DNA of 64,000 bases. Source: Phaeobacter porticola. GTDB taxonomy: Bacteria > Pseudomonadota > Alphaproteobacteria > Rhodobacterales > Rhodobacteraceae. The position numbers and the translations under genes are program-made. Position 1 is the stretch's first letter; the number at the start of each line of letters is the position of its first letter. Below, piece by piece: positions 44,501 to 54,115 of this stretch. The stretch is from positions 1,922,001-1,986,000 of the forward strand of contig NZ_CP016364.1 of NCBI RefSeq assembly GCF_001888185.1. Reading direction: 5' to 3'. The notes under the pieces were generated by a model. It did not search any database, was not told the origin of the DNA, and saw only the letters and a program-made list of their open reading frames with translations.

Positions 44501-45436
44501 ATGCCAGTCGATCCTTCCACATTGGCCCCAGGCCGTCGTGCCAGTTATTATGCCAGCAATCTGGCACTACGTGGTATTATCGGCGCGCTGGGTTTGATCC
44601 CCTATGACAAACGTATACCCGCGATGGGCTGGGTGATGCGCAAAGTGGCGCCTCTGGTGGGGTTTCACAAACGGGTTCGGGACAATCTGGCGTTGACCTG
44701 TCCCGAGCTGCCGGAGCGTGATGTCAAACAGCTCTGTGATGAGGTAAGCGACAATGTCGGCCGCGTGGTGGCCGAGCTTTATGCCGGACAGCCCTTCCTT
44801 GAGCGTGCCTGGGCAGCGCCTGTCTCTGGCCCCGGCCTGCCGGCGCTGGAGCGCGCCCGCGCTGAAGGGCGACCGGTCATTCTGGTCACTGGGCATTTTG
44901 GCAATTACGATGCAGCCCGCGCCAATCTGATCAAACGCGGCTTTGCCATGGGGGCGCTTTATCGTCGTATGGCGAACCCCTATTTCAACGATCATTATGT
45001 GCGCGCGATAGAAAAAACTGGCAAGCCGATGTTCGAACAGGGCAAACGCGGCATGATGGAAATGGTCCGTCACCTGAAACAAGGGGGAATCATTGCAATT
45101 GTCGCCGATCTGCACGCCCATGGTGGCGTCAACATTGATTTCTTCGGTGAACCCGCCGTGACCTCCATCGTGCCTGCAGAACTGGCGTTGAAGTACAAAG
45201 CGGCGATGATCCCGGTCTATGCCATTCGCCAGCCCAATGGTCTTGATTTTGAGATTGTCGTGCAGGAGGAGATCGCTCCGTCTGATCCGATAACCATGAC
45301 CACGACCGTCTGCAAACGGCTGGAGGAGCTGGTGCGCCAGCACATGGGGCAATGGTTCTGGGTCCATCGCCGCTGGAAACCCTATGTGCCGATCCCAAAA
45401 CCCACGCCCACAGAACAACGGTCAGATAAAACCTGA
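44501..45436 (+). CDS. LpxL/HtrB-family lysophospholipid acyltransferase
   Basis: A 311-residue acyltransferase from ATG 44501. Residues about 20-60 form the membrane-bound N-terminus (YYASNLALRGIIGALGLIPY). The catalytic HX4D motif is in VTGHFGNYDAARA and the glycerolipid-type second motif in GIIAIVADLHAHGGVNIDFFGEPA. The FWVHRRWKP end is typical of LpxL-type enzymes that add secondary acyl chains to lipid A; related proteins acylate ornithine lipids. The exact substrate cannot be told from sequence. It stands alone before a convergent gene. Confidence 0.85.
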   Translation: MPVDPSTLAPGRRASYYASNLALRGIIGALGLIPYDKRIPAMGWVMRKVAPLVGFHKRVRDNLALTCPELPERDVKQLCDEVSDNVGRVVAELYAGQPFLERAWAAPVSGPGLPALERARAEGRPVILVTGHFGNYDAARANLIKRGFAMGALYRRMANPYFNDHYVRAIEKTGKPMFEQGKRGMMEMVRHLKQGGIIAIVADLHAHGGVNIDFFGEPAVTSIVPAELALKYKAAMIPVYAIRQPNGLDFEIVVQEEIAPSDPITMTTTVCKRLEELVRQHMGQWFWVHRRWKPYVPIPKPTPTEQRSDKT

Positions 45437-45462
45437 AACCAGGCGTCCTGCTCTGCTTGGTC

Positions 45463-46194
45463 CTAGTTCAGCTTAGCCGCCGCAAGGATAGCGCCATAGG
45501 GGGCCTGTTGAACCAAAAGGGCAGCAGGACGAGTGTCGGTGAGTGTGATGCTCAGTTCCAATGTGCCCTGCCCGTCCCATTCGGCGACACGGTCCAGCTG
45601 CTCCACCACATTGGCGTAGTCCAGCCGCCGCCCCGCCAGTTCACCACGAGAGATATCGACCGTTTTCAGCGGCGCATAGCGGACCAATTGGATAGAGATC
45701 GGTCCCGACAACAGCGGAGCGGCATCGGCCCGGCGCAGGGCAAGCGAAATGTCTCCGGTACCGCTGCTTGTGCCATCGACTGCGATTGCAACCAGGCTTG
45801 GCTGCACCTTATGGGCTGCGATGGCGTCAGAGAGTTTCATCGCATTGGCCCCCACCACATCTTCCTGACCGTTGATGATCATCTGCGGCGTATAGACCAT
45901 CTGGCGTCCGCCCTCATGGGCATAGCCCTTTTGGCGGCGGGTAAAGGCAGGATCGGCAAATTGATCCTTCCAACCGATATAATCCCAATAATCCACATGC
46001 AGCGCCAGCGGCAGCACATCGCTCCGCGCTGTCAGCTGCTGCAACAACGCATCAGCGGGCGGACAGGACGAACACCCCTGCGAGGTGAACAGCTCAACCA
46101 CCACCAGATCCGTGGCCGGTCCACCGCTCTGGGCTGAGGCCTCGATTGGCAGCGTCATCCACACGGCCATAACAAGCGATGCGATAATTTTCAT
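45463..46194 (-). CDS. DUF1223 secreted thioredoxin-like protein
   Basis: A 243-residue protein with a signal peptide (MKIIASLVMAVWMTLPIEASAQ) and VVVELFTSQGCSSCPPADALLQQL, the DUF1223 active-site-like motif CxxCPPAD. It then has VLPLALHVDYWDYIGWKDQFADPAFTRRQ and VYTPQMIINGQEDVVGAN. The family has a thioredoxin-like fold in the periplasm with unknown substrate. It converges with the acyltransferase gene and diverges from acnA. Confidence 0.9.
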   Translation of the reverse strand: MKIIASLVMAVWMTLPIEASAQSGGPATDLVVVELFTSQGCSSCPPADALLQQLTARSDVLPLALHVDYWDYIGWKDQFADPAFTRRQKGYAHEGGRQMVYTPQMIINGQEDVVGANAMKLSDAIAAHKVQPSLVAIAVDGTSSGTGDISLALRRADAAPLLSGPISIQLVRYAPLKTVDISRGELAGRRLDYANVVEQLDRVAEWDGQGTLELSITLTDTRPAALLVQQAPYGAILAAAKLN

Positions 46195-46316
46195 GCAACG
46201 AACCCTTATTGCTCTGATCTACCGATGTAGCGGCGCCGGGTTGAAATGACCAATCAATCATTCTTGAGACCGTCGTGCGCAGGGCAATTTGAGGCGAAAT
46301 GCGACGTTGGTGCAAA

Positions 46317-46340
46317 TTTTGTGTACTATTGCATACAAAA
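46317..46340. promoter_or_regulatory. Imperfect palindrome upstream of acnA, possible operator
   Basis: TTTTGTGTAC and GCATACAAAA are arms of an imperfect dyad (8 of 10 pairs) around TATT, about 100 bases before the acnA start. It resembles the TTGTATACAA-type sites of GntR-like regulators. The regulator is not known. Confidence 0.4.
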
Positions 46341-46439
46341 ATGCTGCCTGCGGCGTTTCAGCTATTGAATGCACGCCCGACCTGTTGCAAATACCCGGTA
46401 GCGAATTCCCTGTTTTCACATCCCAGAGGGAGGCCAAAC

Positions 46440-49127
46440 ATGCCTATCACCGTCGGACAGGACAATGCCAAGACGCGCCGCAAGCTGAGCGCAGGTGGCA
46501 AGTCAATCTCCTATTACTCGATCCCCGCAGCCACCGAGGCCGGTCTTGGCGACTTTGCCAAGCTGCCCGCCGCCCTGAAAGTTGTGCTGGAAAACATGCT
46601 GCGGTTTGAGGACGGCGGCTTCTCCGTCTCCACTGACGACATCAAGGCCTTCGCCGAATGGGGCGCCAACGGCGGCAAGAACCCCCGCGAAATCGCTTAT
46701 CGCCCGGCCCGCGTACTGATGCAGGATTTCACCGGTGTTCCCGCCGTTGTAGATCTTGCCGCCATGCGTGACGGCATCAAGGCGCTGGGGGGCGACGCCC
46801 AGAAGATCAACCCGCTGAACCCGGTTGATCTGGTCATTGACCACTCCGTCATGATCGACGAGTTCGGCAACCCGCGCGCGTTTCAGATGAACGTCGACCG
46901 CGAATACGAACGCAACATGGAGCGCTATCAGTTCCTGAAATGGGGCCAGGGCGCGTTCAACAACTTCCGCGTTGTCCCGCCGGGCACCGGCATCTGTCAC
47001 CAGGTGAACCTGGAATATCTCGCCCAGACCATCTGGTCGGATGAGGATCAGAACGGCGATATGGTTGCCTACCCTGACACGCTGGTCGGCACCGACAGCC
47101 ACACCACCATGGTCAACGGCGCCGCCGTTCTGGGCTGGGGTGTTGGCGGTATCGAGGCCGAAGCCGCGATGCTGGGTCAGCCGATCTCCATGCTGATCCC
47201 CGAGGTTATCGGCTTTGAGCTGACCGGCGCCATGGTTGAAGGCACCACCGGCACCGACCTCGTGCTGAAGGTCGTGGAAATGCTGCGCGCCAAAGGCGTG
47301 GTTGGAAAATTCGTGGAATTCTACGGCAAGGGTCTGGACACGCTGCCGCTGGCAGACCGTGCCACCATCGCCAACATGGCGCCGGAATATGGTGCCACCT
47401 GTGGCTTCTTCCCGATCGATGATGAAACCATCCGCTACCTGCGCAACACTGGTCGCGACGAAGACCGTATCGCGTTGGTCGAAGCCTACGCCAAAGAAAA
47501 CGGCTTCTGGCGCGATGCGGATTACGCCCCGATCTACACCGACACGCTGAGCCTCGACATGGGCACCATCGTGCCTGCAATTTCCGGCCCGAAACGTCCG
47601 CAGGACTATGTTGCCCTAACCGGTGCCAAGGCGGCCTTCCAGAAGGAAATGGAAGAGACCTTCAAGCGCCCCATGGGCAAGGAAATCGCCGTCAAAGGCG
47701 AAGACTACACCATGGAAAGCGGCAAGGTCGTGATCGCCTCGATCACCTCCTGCACCAACACATCCAACCCTTATGTGATGATCGGTGCGGGCCTTGTGGC
47801 GCGCAAGGCCGCCGCATTGGGTCTGGATCGCAAACCCTGGGTCAAAACCTCGCTCGCACCCGGTTCACAGGTTGTGTCTGCCTATCTGGAGGCCGCAAAC
47901 CTTCAGGAAGATCTGGACAAGATCGGCTTTAACCTCGTGGGTTATGGCTGCACCACCTGTATCGGTAACTCTGGCCCGATCCAGCAGGAACTGTCCGACG
48001 CCATCGCCGAAGGGGATCTGGTCGCGACCTCCGTCCTGTCCGGCAACCGCAACTTCGAAGGCCGTATCAGCCCCGATGTGCGCGCCAACTATCTGGCCTC
48101 GCCGCCGCTGGTTGTCGCCTATGCGCTGGCGGGCACCATGGACATTGATCTGGCAACCGATCCGATCGCACAGGACAAGGACGGCAATGACGTCTACCTG
48201 AAAGACATCTGGCCGAGCCAGAAAGAGATCGCGGATCTGGTCGAAGCGACCGTGACCCGCGAAGCCTTCCTGTCAAAATATGCCGATGTGTTCAAAGGTG
48301 ACGAGAAGTGGCAGGCGGTGGAAACCACCGATGCAGAAACCTACGACTGGCCTGCAGCCTCCACCTACATCCAGAACCCGCCCTACTTCCAGGGTATGGG
48401 CACTGAGCCGGGCACCATCTCCAACATCAAGGACGCCAAGCCGCTCTTGATCCTTGGCGATATGGTCACCACCGACCACATTTCCCCGGCGGGTTCCTTT
48501 GCGACCACCACCCCGGCTGGCCAGTATCTGCTGGACCGTCAGGTGCAACCGCGTGAGTTCAACTCCTACGGTTCGCGTCGTGGCAACCACGAGATCATGA
48601 TGCGCGGCACATTTGCCAATATCCGCATCAAGAACGAGATGCTGGACGGTGTCGAAGGCGGCTACACCAAAGGCCCCGATGGCGAACAGACCTCTGTTTA
48701 CGAGGCCTCCATGGCCTATCAGGAACAGGGTATCCCGCTGGTGGTCTTCGGTGGTGAGCAGTATGGTGCTGGTTCCTCGCGCGACTGGGCGGCCAAGGGC
48801 ACAGCCCTGCTGGGCGTCAAGGCCGTGATCGCCGAGAGCTTTGAGCGAATTCACCGCTCCAACCTGGTCGGCATGGGCGTCATCCCGTTTGAGTTCACCG
48901 GCGGCGACACCCGCAAATCGCTGAACCTCACCGGGGATGAAACCGTCTCGATCCACGGTCTGGACACGATCAAACCTCAGGAAGAGGTCTCCTGCGACAT
49001 CACTTACGGCGATGGCACAACCAAGACCATCACCCTGAAGTGCCGCATCGATACCGCGCCGGAAATTGAATACATCGAACATGGCGGCGTGCTACATTAC
49101 GTGCTGCGCAACCTCGCCAAATCGTAA
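46440..49127 (+). CDS. acnA: Aconitate hydratase A
   Basis: An 895-residue TCA-cycle enzyme that interconverts citrate and isocitrate using a 4Fe-4S cluster. ATG 46440 follows GAGGGAGG. Cluster cysteines lie in SITSCTNTSNPYVM and YGCTTCIGNSG. Also present are GTDSHTTMVNGAAVLGWGVGGIEAEA, the swivel-domain GAGSSRDWAAKGTALLG and ESFERIHRSNLVGMGVIP. The length and residues are normal for the AcnA/IRP class. It is monocistronic, with a terminator 25 bases after the stop. Confidence 0.98.
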   Translation: MPITVGQDNAKTRRKLSAGGKSISYYSIPAATEAGLGDFAKLPAALKVVLENMLRFEDGGFSVSTDDIKAFAEWGANGGKNPREIAYRPARVLMQDFTGVPAVVDLAAMRDGIKALGGDAQKINPLNPVDLVIDHSVMIDEFGNPRAFQMNVDREYERNMERYQFLKWGQGAFNNFRVVPPGTGICHQVNLEYLAQTIWSDEDQNGDMVAYPDTLVGTDSHTTMVNGAAVLGWGVGGIEAEAAMLGQPISMLIPEVIGFELTGAMVEGTTGTDLVLKVVEMLRAKGVVGKFVEFYGKGLDTLPLADRATIANMAPEYGATCGFFPIDDETIRYLRNTGRDEDRIALVEAYAKENGFWRDADYAPIYTDTLSLDMGTIVPAISGPKRPQDYVALTGAKAAFQKEMEETFKRPMGKEIAVKGEDYTMESGKVVIASITSCTNTSNPYVMIGAGLVARKAAALGLDRKPWVKTSLAPGSQVVSAYLEAANLQEDLDKIGFNLVGYGCTTCIGNSGPIQQELSDAIAEGDLVATSVLSGNRNFEGRISPDVRANYLASPPLVVAYALAGTMDIDLATDPIAQDKDGNDVYLKDIWPSQKEIADLVEATVTREAFLSKYADVFKGDEKWQAVETTDAETYDWPAASTYIQNPPYFQGMGTEPGTISNIKDAKPLLILGDMVTTDHISPAGSFATTTPAGQYLLDRQVQPREFNSYGSRRGNHEIMMRGTFANIRIKNEMLDGVEGGYTKGPDGEQTSVYEASMAYQEQGIPLVVFGGEQYGAGSSRDWAAKGTALLGVKAVIAESFERIHRSNLVGMGVIPFEFTGGDTRKSLNLTGDETVSIHGLDTIKPQEEVSCDITYGDGTTKTITLKCRIDTAPEIEYIEHGGVLHYVLRNLAKS

Positions 49128-49152
49128 AACCGGGCCAAGATCCCATCTCAGC

Positions 49153-49177
49153 GGGCACCCTTGGGGGTGCCCGTTTT
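49153..49177 (+). terminator. Intrinsic terminator after acnA
   Basis: GGGCACCC and GGGTGCCC pair over a TTGG loop, followed by GTTTT, 25 bases downstream of the acnA stop. Confidence 0.88.
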
Positions 49178-49358
49178 CGTTACATAACCTGTAGAAGAAA
49201 CAGTCTTGGCAGACCGGAACCGGCAAAAATCCGCGAAGATACCCTTACGTCAATCTCCATTTGGACCGCGCGCCCTGCGCCGATCTAGGATCCAATAGGT
49301 CCATTGGTAACGGTTTGTTGTTGTTAAAGCTCCAAACTTAATTGAAGCGGCCAAACAG

Positions 49359-49679
49359 TTGCAGGCCGTGCACCTCAATCGGACGAGACTGCTTGTGAAA
49401 GAAGCTATAGTTGTTACCATTAACTCGATACCGGAGCTGTTTGACGAGCTGGTCGCTGCAACGGCTACGATGATGCCTGAAACCCGTGCGTTTCCCGGCT
49501 GCATCGAGGCACATATGTTGCTGGCGCCAGAGCGCCATGAAATGGTGATCTTTCAGATCTGGGAAAATAGCGAAGCGCAGAACGCATATCTGACGTGGCG
49601 CGCCGAGCGTGGCGATTTTGAACGGCTGACAGAGTTCATCGAAGACGAACAAATCTTTCGCACCTACACGCTGGGTTGA
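49359..49679 (+). CDS. Antibiotic-biosynthesis-monooxygenase (ABM)-like small protein
   Basis: A protein of about 100 residues with the ABM dimeric alpha-beta barrel pattern: IVVTINSIPELFDELVAATATMMPETRAFPGCIEAHMLLAPER, then HEMVIFQIWENSEAQNAYLTWRAERGD and FIEDEQIFRTYTLG. The start is unclear: the frame is open further upstream and offers TTG (49359) and GTG (49368) but no ATG with a good ribosome site. ABM proteins oxidise quinones or modify heme; the activity here is unknown. Confidence 0.65.
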   Translation: MQAVHLNRTRLLVKEAIVVTINSIPELFDELVAATATMMPETRAFPGCIEAHMLLAPERHEMVIFQIWENSEAQNAYLTWRAERGDFERLTEFIEDEQIFRTYTLG

Positions 49680-49767
49680 TATTAGCGTGAAGATAACCTG
49701 AATTTTTACGATGTTTCAGAACCTTACAGCACTGCATTAAGCTGCGCGTTGCCAAGGTTAAGCGTGA

Positions 49768-50307
49768 TTACTTGCCCGCCGCCTTTTCCAGCGCTGGACC
49801 TATGGTGGTGTCGATCACCCGCTGCGTTATGGGACCGGCAAAGCGCAGGATAATGGTTCCCTTCCCGTCGATAACATAAGTTTCCGGCACGCCATAGACG
49901 CCCCAGTCCAGCGCCATCCGTCCGGCCTCATCCCGGCCAATGGCGCGATAGGGGTTGCCCAGCTCCTGAAGGAACCCGACCGCATTGTCTTCCTGATCCT
50001 TGTAGTTGACGCCATAGATCGCCAGACCTTCCTCGGACAATGCGTCAAGACTCGGATGTTCCACCCGGCAAGGGCCGCACCAGCTGGCCCAGAAATTCAC
50101 CAGTTTCACCGTGCCGTCACGCAGGGTAGCATCATCAAATCCGGGATCATCGGCAAAGCTGGTCAGCACCACCGGCGGAGCCGTCTGCCCTTCACGCGCA
50201 GACGGCAGGCTCTCGGGATCGTTGCGAAACATGCCTGCCAGAAACAGGGCCACAAGACCACCGAACACCAGCACCGGCAGTGCCATCACGGGGGAAATCT
50301 TAGTCAC
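49768..50307 (-). CDS. ccmG: Thiol:disulfide interchange protein CcmG/DsbE
   Basis: A 179-residue protein. GTG 50307 is used because GGAGGA precedes it and the N-terminus then becomes MTKISPVMALPVLVFGGLVALFLAGMF, one membrane anchor. The thioredoxin domain has the active site WASWCGPCRVEHPSL and the cis-Pro GVYGVPETYVID. It keeps apocytochrome c cysteines reduced in the periplasm so that heme can be attached. It is the last gene of the cluster ccmA-B-C-D-G. The start overlaps the ccmD stop by about eight bases. Confidence 0.95.
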   Translation of the reverse strand: MTKISPVMALPVLVFGGLVALFLAGMFRNDPESLPSAREGQTAPPVVLTSFADDPGFDDATLRDGTVKLVNFWASWCGPCRVEHPSLDALSEEGLAIYGVNYKDQEDNAVGFLQELGNPYRAIGRDEAGRMALDWGVYGVPETYVIDGKGTIILRFAGPITQRVIDTTIGPALEKAAGK

Positions 50308-50473
50308 GGGGCGTTCCTCCCTGGCTTTGCATCTGCTGTTCCATCTCCTGCATCTGCCGCCGTACGCGGCGACCACGGGCAAATGTCATCAGCAGCAGCG
50401 CCAACAAAAGCAACAGGGAAGCGGCATAAGACGACAGCACCTCAACCGCATATTTTCCAAGATCTGGCATCAT
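50300..50473 (-). CDS. ccmD: Heme exporter protein CcmD
   Basis: A 57-residue protein, MMPDLGKYAVEVLSSYAASLLLLLALLLMTFARGRRVRRQMQEMEQQ, with one membrane span and a basic coiled tail. CcmD is needed to release holo-CcmE from the CcmABC complex. It overlaps ccmC by four bases. The protein is small but its order and sequence are typical. Confidence 0.92.
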   Translation of the reverse strand: MMPDLGKYAVEVLSSYAASLLLLLALLLMTFARGRRVRRQMQEMEQQMQSQGGTPRD

Positions 50474-51201
50474 GCTTGCATCCTTTCCCGCAGCATCAGG
50501 GCTCGCATCCGCCGGGCCCGGATCTCTGTGCCGGTGCGATAGAGCACCAAAGCCAGAAACAAGAGGCCAAACCCGATCATACAAACATACAGCGGGTTGG
50601 AAAACGCATCCGCCACGTTCTCTTCCTTGTCCAGCGACAGCGAGGCCCCCTGATGTAGCCCCTGATTCCAGAAATTGACCGCATAGCGGCTGAGCACCGC
50701 AAAGACCGAGCCTACCAGACATAGGATGGAGGTCAGATCAGCGGCAGTATCCGGGTCCTCGATCGCCTCCCAGAGGGCGATATAGCCAAGGTAGAACAGG
50801 AACAGCACCAAAAAGGAGGTCAGTCGTGGATCCCATTCCCACCAGGTGCCCCACATCGGCTGGCCCCAAAGCGCCCCGGTGATCAGTGCAATCAGCGTCA
50901 TCACCACCCCGATGGGGGCCGCAGCCTTCGCCGCCAGCGCGCTCACGTGATGGCGACGTACCACCCAGATCAGCGAGGCGACCAGCATCATGAACCAGGC
51001 ATTGATCGCAATCAGTGCTGCGGGCACATGCAGGAAGATAATCTTGACGGTGGATCCCTGCCGGTAATCATCCGGCGTGAAGAAGAACCCCCAGATCAGC
51101 CCAACCGTGCACAGCACAGCGGCTGAGACCCACAGTGCGGGCATCACCCGTTCCGACGTGGTCAGGAACTTCTTTGGATTGGCGTATTCCCAGATCGACA
51201 T
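50470..51201 (-). CDS. ccmC: Heme lyase/exporter CcmC
   Basis: A 243-residue protein with six membrane spans and the tryptophan-rich heme-handling motif WGTWWEWDPRLTS in the periplasmic loop, with conserved histidines in FLHVPAAL and NFWNQGLHQGAS. CcmC attaches heme to CcmE. It overlaps ccmD by four bases and follows ccmB by 45 bases. The frame is full length. Confidence 0.96.
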   Translation of the reverse strand: MSIWEYANPKKFLTTSERVMPALWVSAAVLCTVGLIWGFFFTPDDYRQGSTVKIIFLHVPAALIAINAWFMMLVASLIWVVRRHHVSALAAKAAAPIGVVMTLIALITGALWGQPMWGTWWEWDPRLTSFLVLFLFYLGYIALWEAIEDPDTAADLTSILCLVGSVFAVLSRYAVNFWNQGLHQGASLSLDKEENVADAFSNPLYVCMIGFGLLFLALVLYRTGTEIRARRMRALMLRERMQA

Positions 51202-51246
51202 AGTGGCTATTTAGCTCTTGCTTGAAGGGATCTCAATTCATTCATC

Positions 51247-51903
51247 CTAGCGCAAATTGACGCGCAGGACGGCGGCGCTGGCAAAGGGCAGCAGCGCCAG
51301 CGTGGCGGCCGAAATACCGGCCAGCATCAACAACGGCGTCTCCACCGCCATACCCGCCGCGCCGCGCCGCGCGGCCTCTGCGCCGAATATCAACGTCGGC
51401 ACGTAAAGCGGCAGCACCAAGAGCGACATCAACAGCCCGCCCCGCTTCAGCCCCACTGTGAGTGCCGCACCAAAGGTGCCGATCACCGACAGCGCAGGCG
51501 TGCCCAGCAGAAGCGAGACAACCAGCCACAGAAAGCCCGCCGTCGGCAGGTTGAGAAGGACACCCAGCACAGGTGCTGCCAGTACCAGCGGCAGGCTGGT
51601 GGTGATCCAATGGGCAAGCGCCTTGATCGTCACGACCGCTTCCAGCGGCAGCGGGGCGGTGGCCATCAGATCCAGCGTGCCGTCCTCCCAGTCCAGCGCC
51701 AGTAGCCGGTCCAGCGACAACAGGCAGGCCAAGAGCGCGCCCAGCCACAGCACACCGGGGGCAATACGGCCCAGCAGCTCCGATTGCGGCCCGACCGAAA
51801 ACGGCACCAGCACCGTCACGATCAGGAAAAACGCCAGCCCTAAACCAAAGCCGCCGCCCGCGCGCAGGGCCAGCCGCAGATCCCGCAACAACAGCGCCCT
51901 CAC
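51247..51903 (-). CDS. ccmB: Heme exporter protein CcmB
   Basis: A 218-residue protein with six predicted membrane spans ([54 protein letters not shown], then [18 protein letters not shown] and [24 protein letters not shown]). It is the membrane partner of CcmA in the cytochrome c maturation ABC complex. Its start overlaps ccmA by four bases, so the two are translated as a unit. Confidence 0.96.
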   Translation of the reverse strand: MRALLLRDLRLALRAGGGFGLGLAFFLIVTVLVPFSVGPQSELLGRIAPGVLWLGALLACLLSLDRLLALDWEDGTLDLMATAPLPLEAVVTIKALAHWITTSLPLVLAAPVLGVLLNLPTAGFLWLVVSLLLGTPALSVIGTFGAALTVGLKRGGLLMSLLVLPLYVPTLIFGAEAARRGAAGMAVETPLLMLAGISAATLALLPFASAAVLRVNLR

Positions 51904-52526
51904 AGGAAGGCCCCGTCGAAGTTGTCCAGATCCGGCAGCTTGGCGCGAAACCGGCTGACGTCCAGCGTGTCGCCGTCAAGGCCAAGGTCGATATGGGTGG
52001 CAATCAACGCCGCACCGCCGCCCGCCAGATGGCCCTGCACCACATCCGCAAACTGCTGCACTGACGCGCGATCCAGACTGACAGTCGGCTCATCCAATAT
52101 CCAGTAGCGCCGCCCGGTGACCATCAGTCGCGCCAGCCCCAGCCGGCGTTTCTGCCCGGCAGAAAGCGCCCCGGCCTGCCGATCACGCAGGGACCGCAGG
52201 TCAAAGGCATCCAATGCGCTGTCGATCTCATCCATGGCAAAGATCGCCGCCCAGAATTTCAGGTTTTCCGCCACCGTCAGGGTCAGCTTGATCCCGTCGG
52301 CGTGGCCTGCATAGGCGATATCGTCGCCCTCGCTGGCTCCGTCAATTTTCACCTCACCGGCCAGCGGCGGTTGTAGCCCGGCGATGGTGCGCAACAGCGT
52401 GGTCTTGCCACAGCCGTTCGGCCCGCGCAGGATCAGCGCCCGACCCGGCGTCAGCGCAAAGCTCACGCCTTCCAGCACCGGAACGCCGCCACGCGCGATG
52501 CTCAGCCCTGCGATGGTCATTGTCAT
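51900..52526 (-). CDS. ccmA: Cytochrome c biogenesis ATP-binding protein CcmA
   Basis: A 208-residue ABC ATPase with Walker [19 protein letters not shown], the signature [15 protein letters not shown] and Walker [13 protein letters not shown]. It powers release of holo-CcmE by the CcmABC complex. It opens the ccm operon; the upstream gene (Mth938-like) ends 97 bases before it and the intervening DNA may hold the promoter. Confidence 0.96.
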   Translation of the reverse strand: MTMTIAGLSIARGGVPVLEGVSFALTPGRALILRGPNGCGKTTLLRTIAGLQPPLAGEVKIDGASEGDDIAYAGHADGIKLTLTVAENLKFWAAIFAMDEIDSALDAFDLRSLRDRQAGALSAGQKRRLGLARLMVTGRRYWILDEPTVSLDRASVQQFADVVQGHLAGGGAALIATHIDLGLDGDTLDVSRFRAKLPDLDNFDGAFL

Positions 52527-52623
52527 GAAACCCGCCTACCTCTTTGGTTCTTGGTCGAAAAACCCGATCCCGCGCGACCTGTCCTTGCGCAAGATCAAGC
52601 CCGCGGCTCGCATCGGCAGTGTG

Positions 52624-52977
52624 TCAGACCGCAAGGGCCGCAAGGGCGATCCGGCGCCCCTCGGACAGGAGGACGTTATAGGTCCGGCAGGCCGCGGGAG
52701 AATTCATCGCCTCAACCCCGATCCCGGCCCCTTCCAGCTGCTGACGCAGGCTTGCGGGGATATGCGCGACCTCGGCCCCGGTGCCGATGAACAGCACATC
52801 AACCTCACCGACAAGTGCCAACAGCGGGTCCGCATCCTCATAGCCGCCCCAGCCCGTGGTCCCGGTTGCCCCGGTCAGGATATGACCCTGATGCACCTCA
52901 CCGCCCACGCGAAAGAAACCCGGCCCGTAGCCGTCAATTGGCAGGGCGTCCGTATAGGCAACTTCGTTCAAACGCAT
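52624..52977 (-). CDS. Mth938-like (DUF498) protein
   Basis: A 117-residue protein with MRLNEVAYTDALPIDGYGPGFFRVGGEVHQGHILTG and LLALVGEVDVLFIGTGAEVAHIPASLRQQLEGAGIGVEAMNSPAACRTYNVLLSEGRRIALAALAV, the Mth938/DUF498 family. ATG 52977 has GAGG nine bases upstream; ATG 52986 is too close to that box. Related proteins (human NDUFAF3 is a member) assist respiratory complex I assembly. In alphaproteobacteria it sits between secF and ccmA, as here. Confidence 0.9.
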   Translation of the reverse strand: MRLNEVAYTDALPIDGYGPGFFRVGGEVHQGHILTGATGTTGWGGYEDADPLLALVGEVDVLFIGTGAEVAHIPASLRQQLEGAGIGVEAMNSPAACRTYNVLLSEGRRIALAALAV

Positions 52978-53084
52978 GGCGTGCATCCTCTATTCGTGAT
53001 CGGCGGCGGGCGCGTAATTCTGCGCCCTGCCCGGCTGCATAACATGTTCGCTCCCCTGACAAAACACCAGCCCGGTTGAAGCCA

Positions 53085-53121
53085 ATAAAAAGAGGCCGCA
53101 CCCTTGTGGGATGCGGCCTCT
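53085..53121 (-). terminator. Intrinsic terminator after secF
   Basis: On the minus strand GAGGCCGCA and TGCGGCCTC form a stem around an 11-base loop, followed by TTTTTATT, just beyond the secF stop. Confidence 0.92.
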
Positions 53122-53145
53122 GACATTTGCAATATGCCCGAAGAC

Positions 53146-54114
53146 TCAGGCGTCGATATTGGCGAACTGATTGCCTGCGGTGTTCGACGGCTTCGTCCAG
53201 TCGCGCTTCACGCCCAGCCACAGCAGGATGGTGGAGGCCACAAAGATCGACGAATAGGTGCCGATAATGACGCCCCAGATCATCGCAAAGACAAAGCCCC
53301 GGATCACGTCGCCACCCAGAACATAAAGCGAGACCAGCGCCAGCAATGTGGTCACCGAGGTCATCACCGTCCGGCTGAGGGTTTCGTTGATCGAGATGTT
53401 CAGAACCTCGGCCAGCGGCTTCTTCTTGTAGCGGCGCAGGTTTTCGCGCACCCGGTCAAACACCACCACCGTATCGTTCAGCGAATAGCCGACGATGGTC
53501 AGCAGTGCCGCGATGATCGCCAGGTCGAACTTGATCTGGAGTTCCGAGAACACGCCGATGGTCAGCACCACGTCATGCACCAGCGCCGCGACGGCCCCCA
53601 GCGCGAACTGCCATTCAAAGCGCAGCCAGATGTAGATCAGAACCGCGCCAATCGCGAGCGCAACCGCCAGAACTGCCGTCTGCACCAGCTCGCCCGAGAC
53701 CTTGGGGCCTACCGATTCCACAGACACAAATTTGATGCCCGGCGCCACCGCATCCAGCGCGGCATTCACCTCGGCAATCACCTCACCAGAGATCGACTCG
53801 TCATCAGCCTGCGCCTGAATACGCACCATGGCGACATGCTGGTCCTCGGCGAATGTCGGATCAAACACCTCGCTGATAGTGATGTCGCCCAGCTCCAGCG
53901 GCTCCAGCGCAGCACGATAGGTGCCCACGTCAATCTCGGTCGTGCTTTCGGTGCGGATGGTTGTACCGCCCCGGAAGTCGATGCCGAAATTCAGCCCCTG
54001 CAAGGCAAAGGAGGCAAAACCGACAACAATCATCAGGGCAGAGATGCCCAGCCACAGTTTCCAGCGCTTGAAGAAATCAAACGAGGTATTTTCGGGAATA
54101 AGTTTCAGCCGCAT
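53146..54114 (-). CDS. secF: Protein translocase subunit SecF
   Basis: A 322-residue protein with six membrane spans. ATG 54114 is chosen because it begins MRLKLIPENTSFDFFKRWKLWLG and leaves a one-base gap from secD. Conserved parts are GLNFGIDFRGGTTIRTES, GYSLNDTVVVFDRVRENLRRY and TSVTTLLALVSLYVLGG. With SecD and YajC it uses the proton motive force to help SecYEG export proteins. Its terminator lies 25 bases after the stop. Confidence 0.97.
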   Translation of the reverse strand: MRLKLIPENTSFDFFKRWKLWLGISALMIVVGFASFALQGLNFGIDFRGGTTIRTESTTEIDVGTYRAALEPLELGDITISEVFDPTFAEDQHVAMVRIQAQADDESISGEVIAEVNAALDAVAPGIKFVSVESVGPKVSGELVQTAVLAVALAIGAVLIYIWLRFEWQFALGAVAALVHDVVLTIGVFSELQIKFDLAIIAALLTIVGYSLNDTVVVFDRVRENLRRYKKKPLAEVLNISINETLSRTVMTSVTTLLALVSLYVLGGDVIRGFVFAMIWGVIIGTYSSIFVASTILLWLGVKRDWTKPSNTAGNQFANIDA

Positions 54115-54115
54115 A

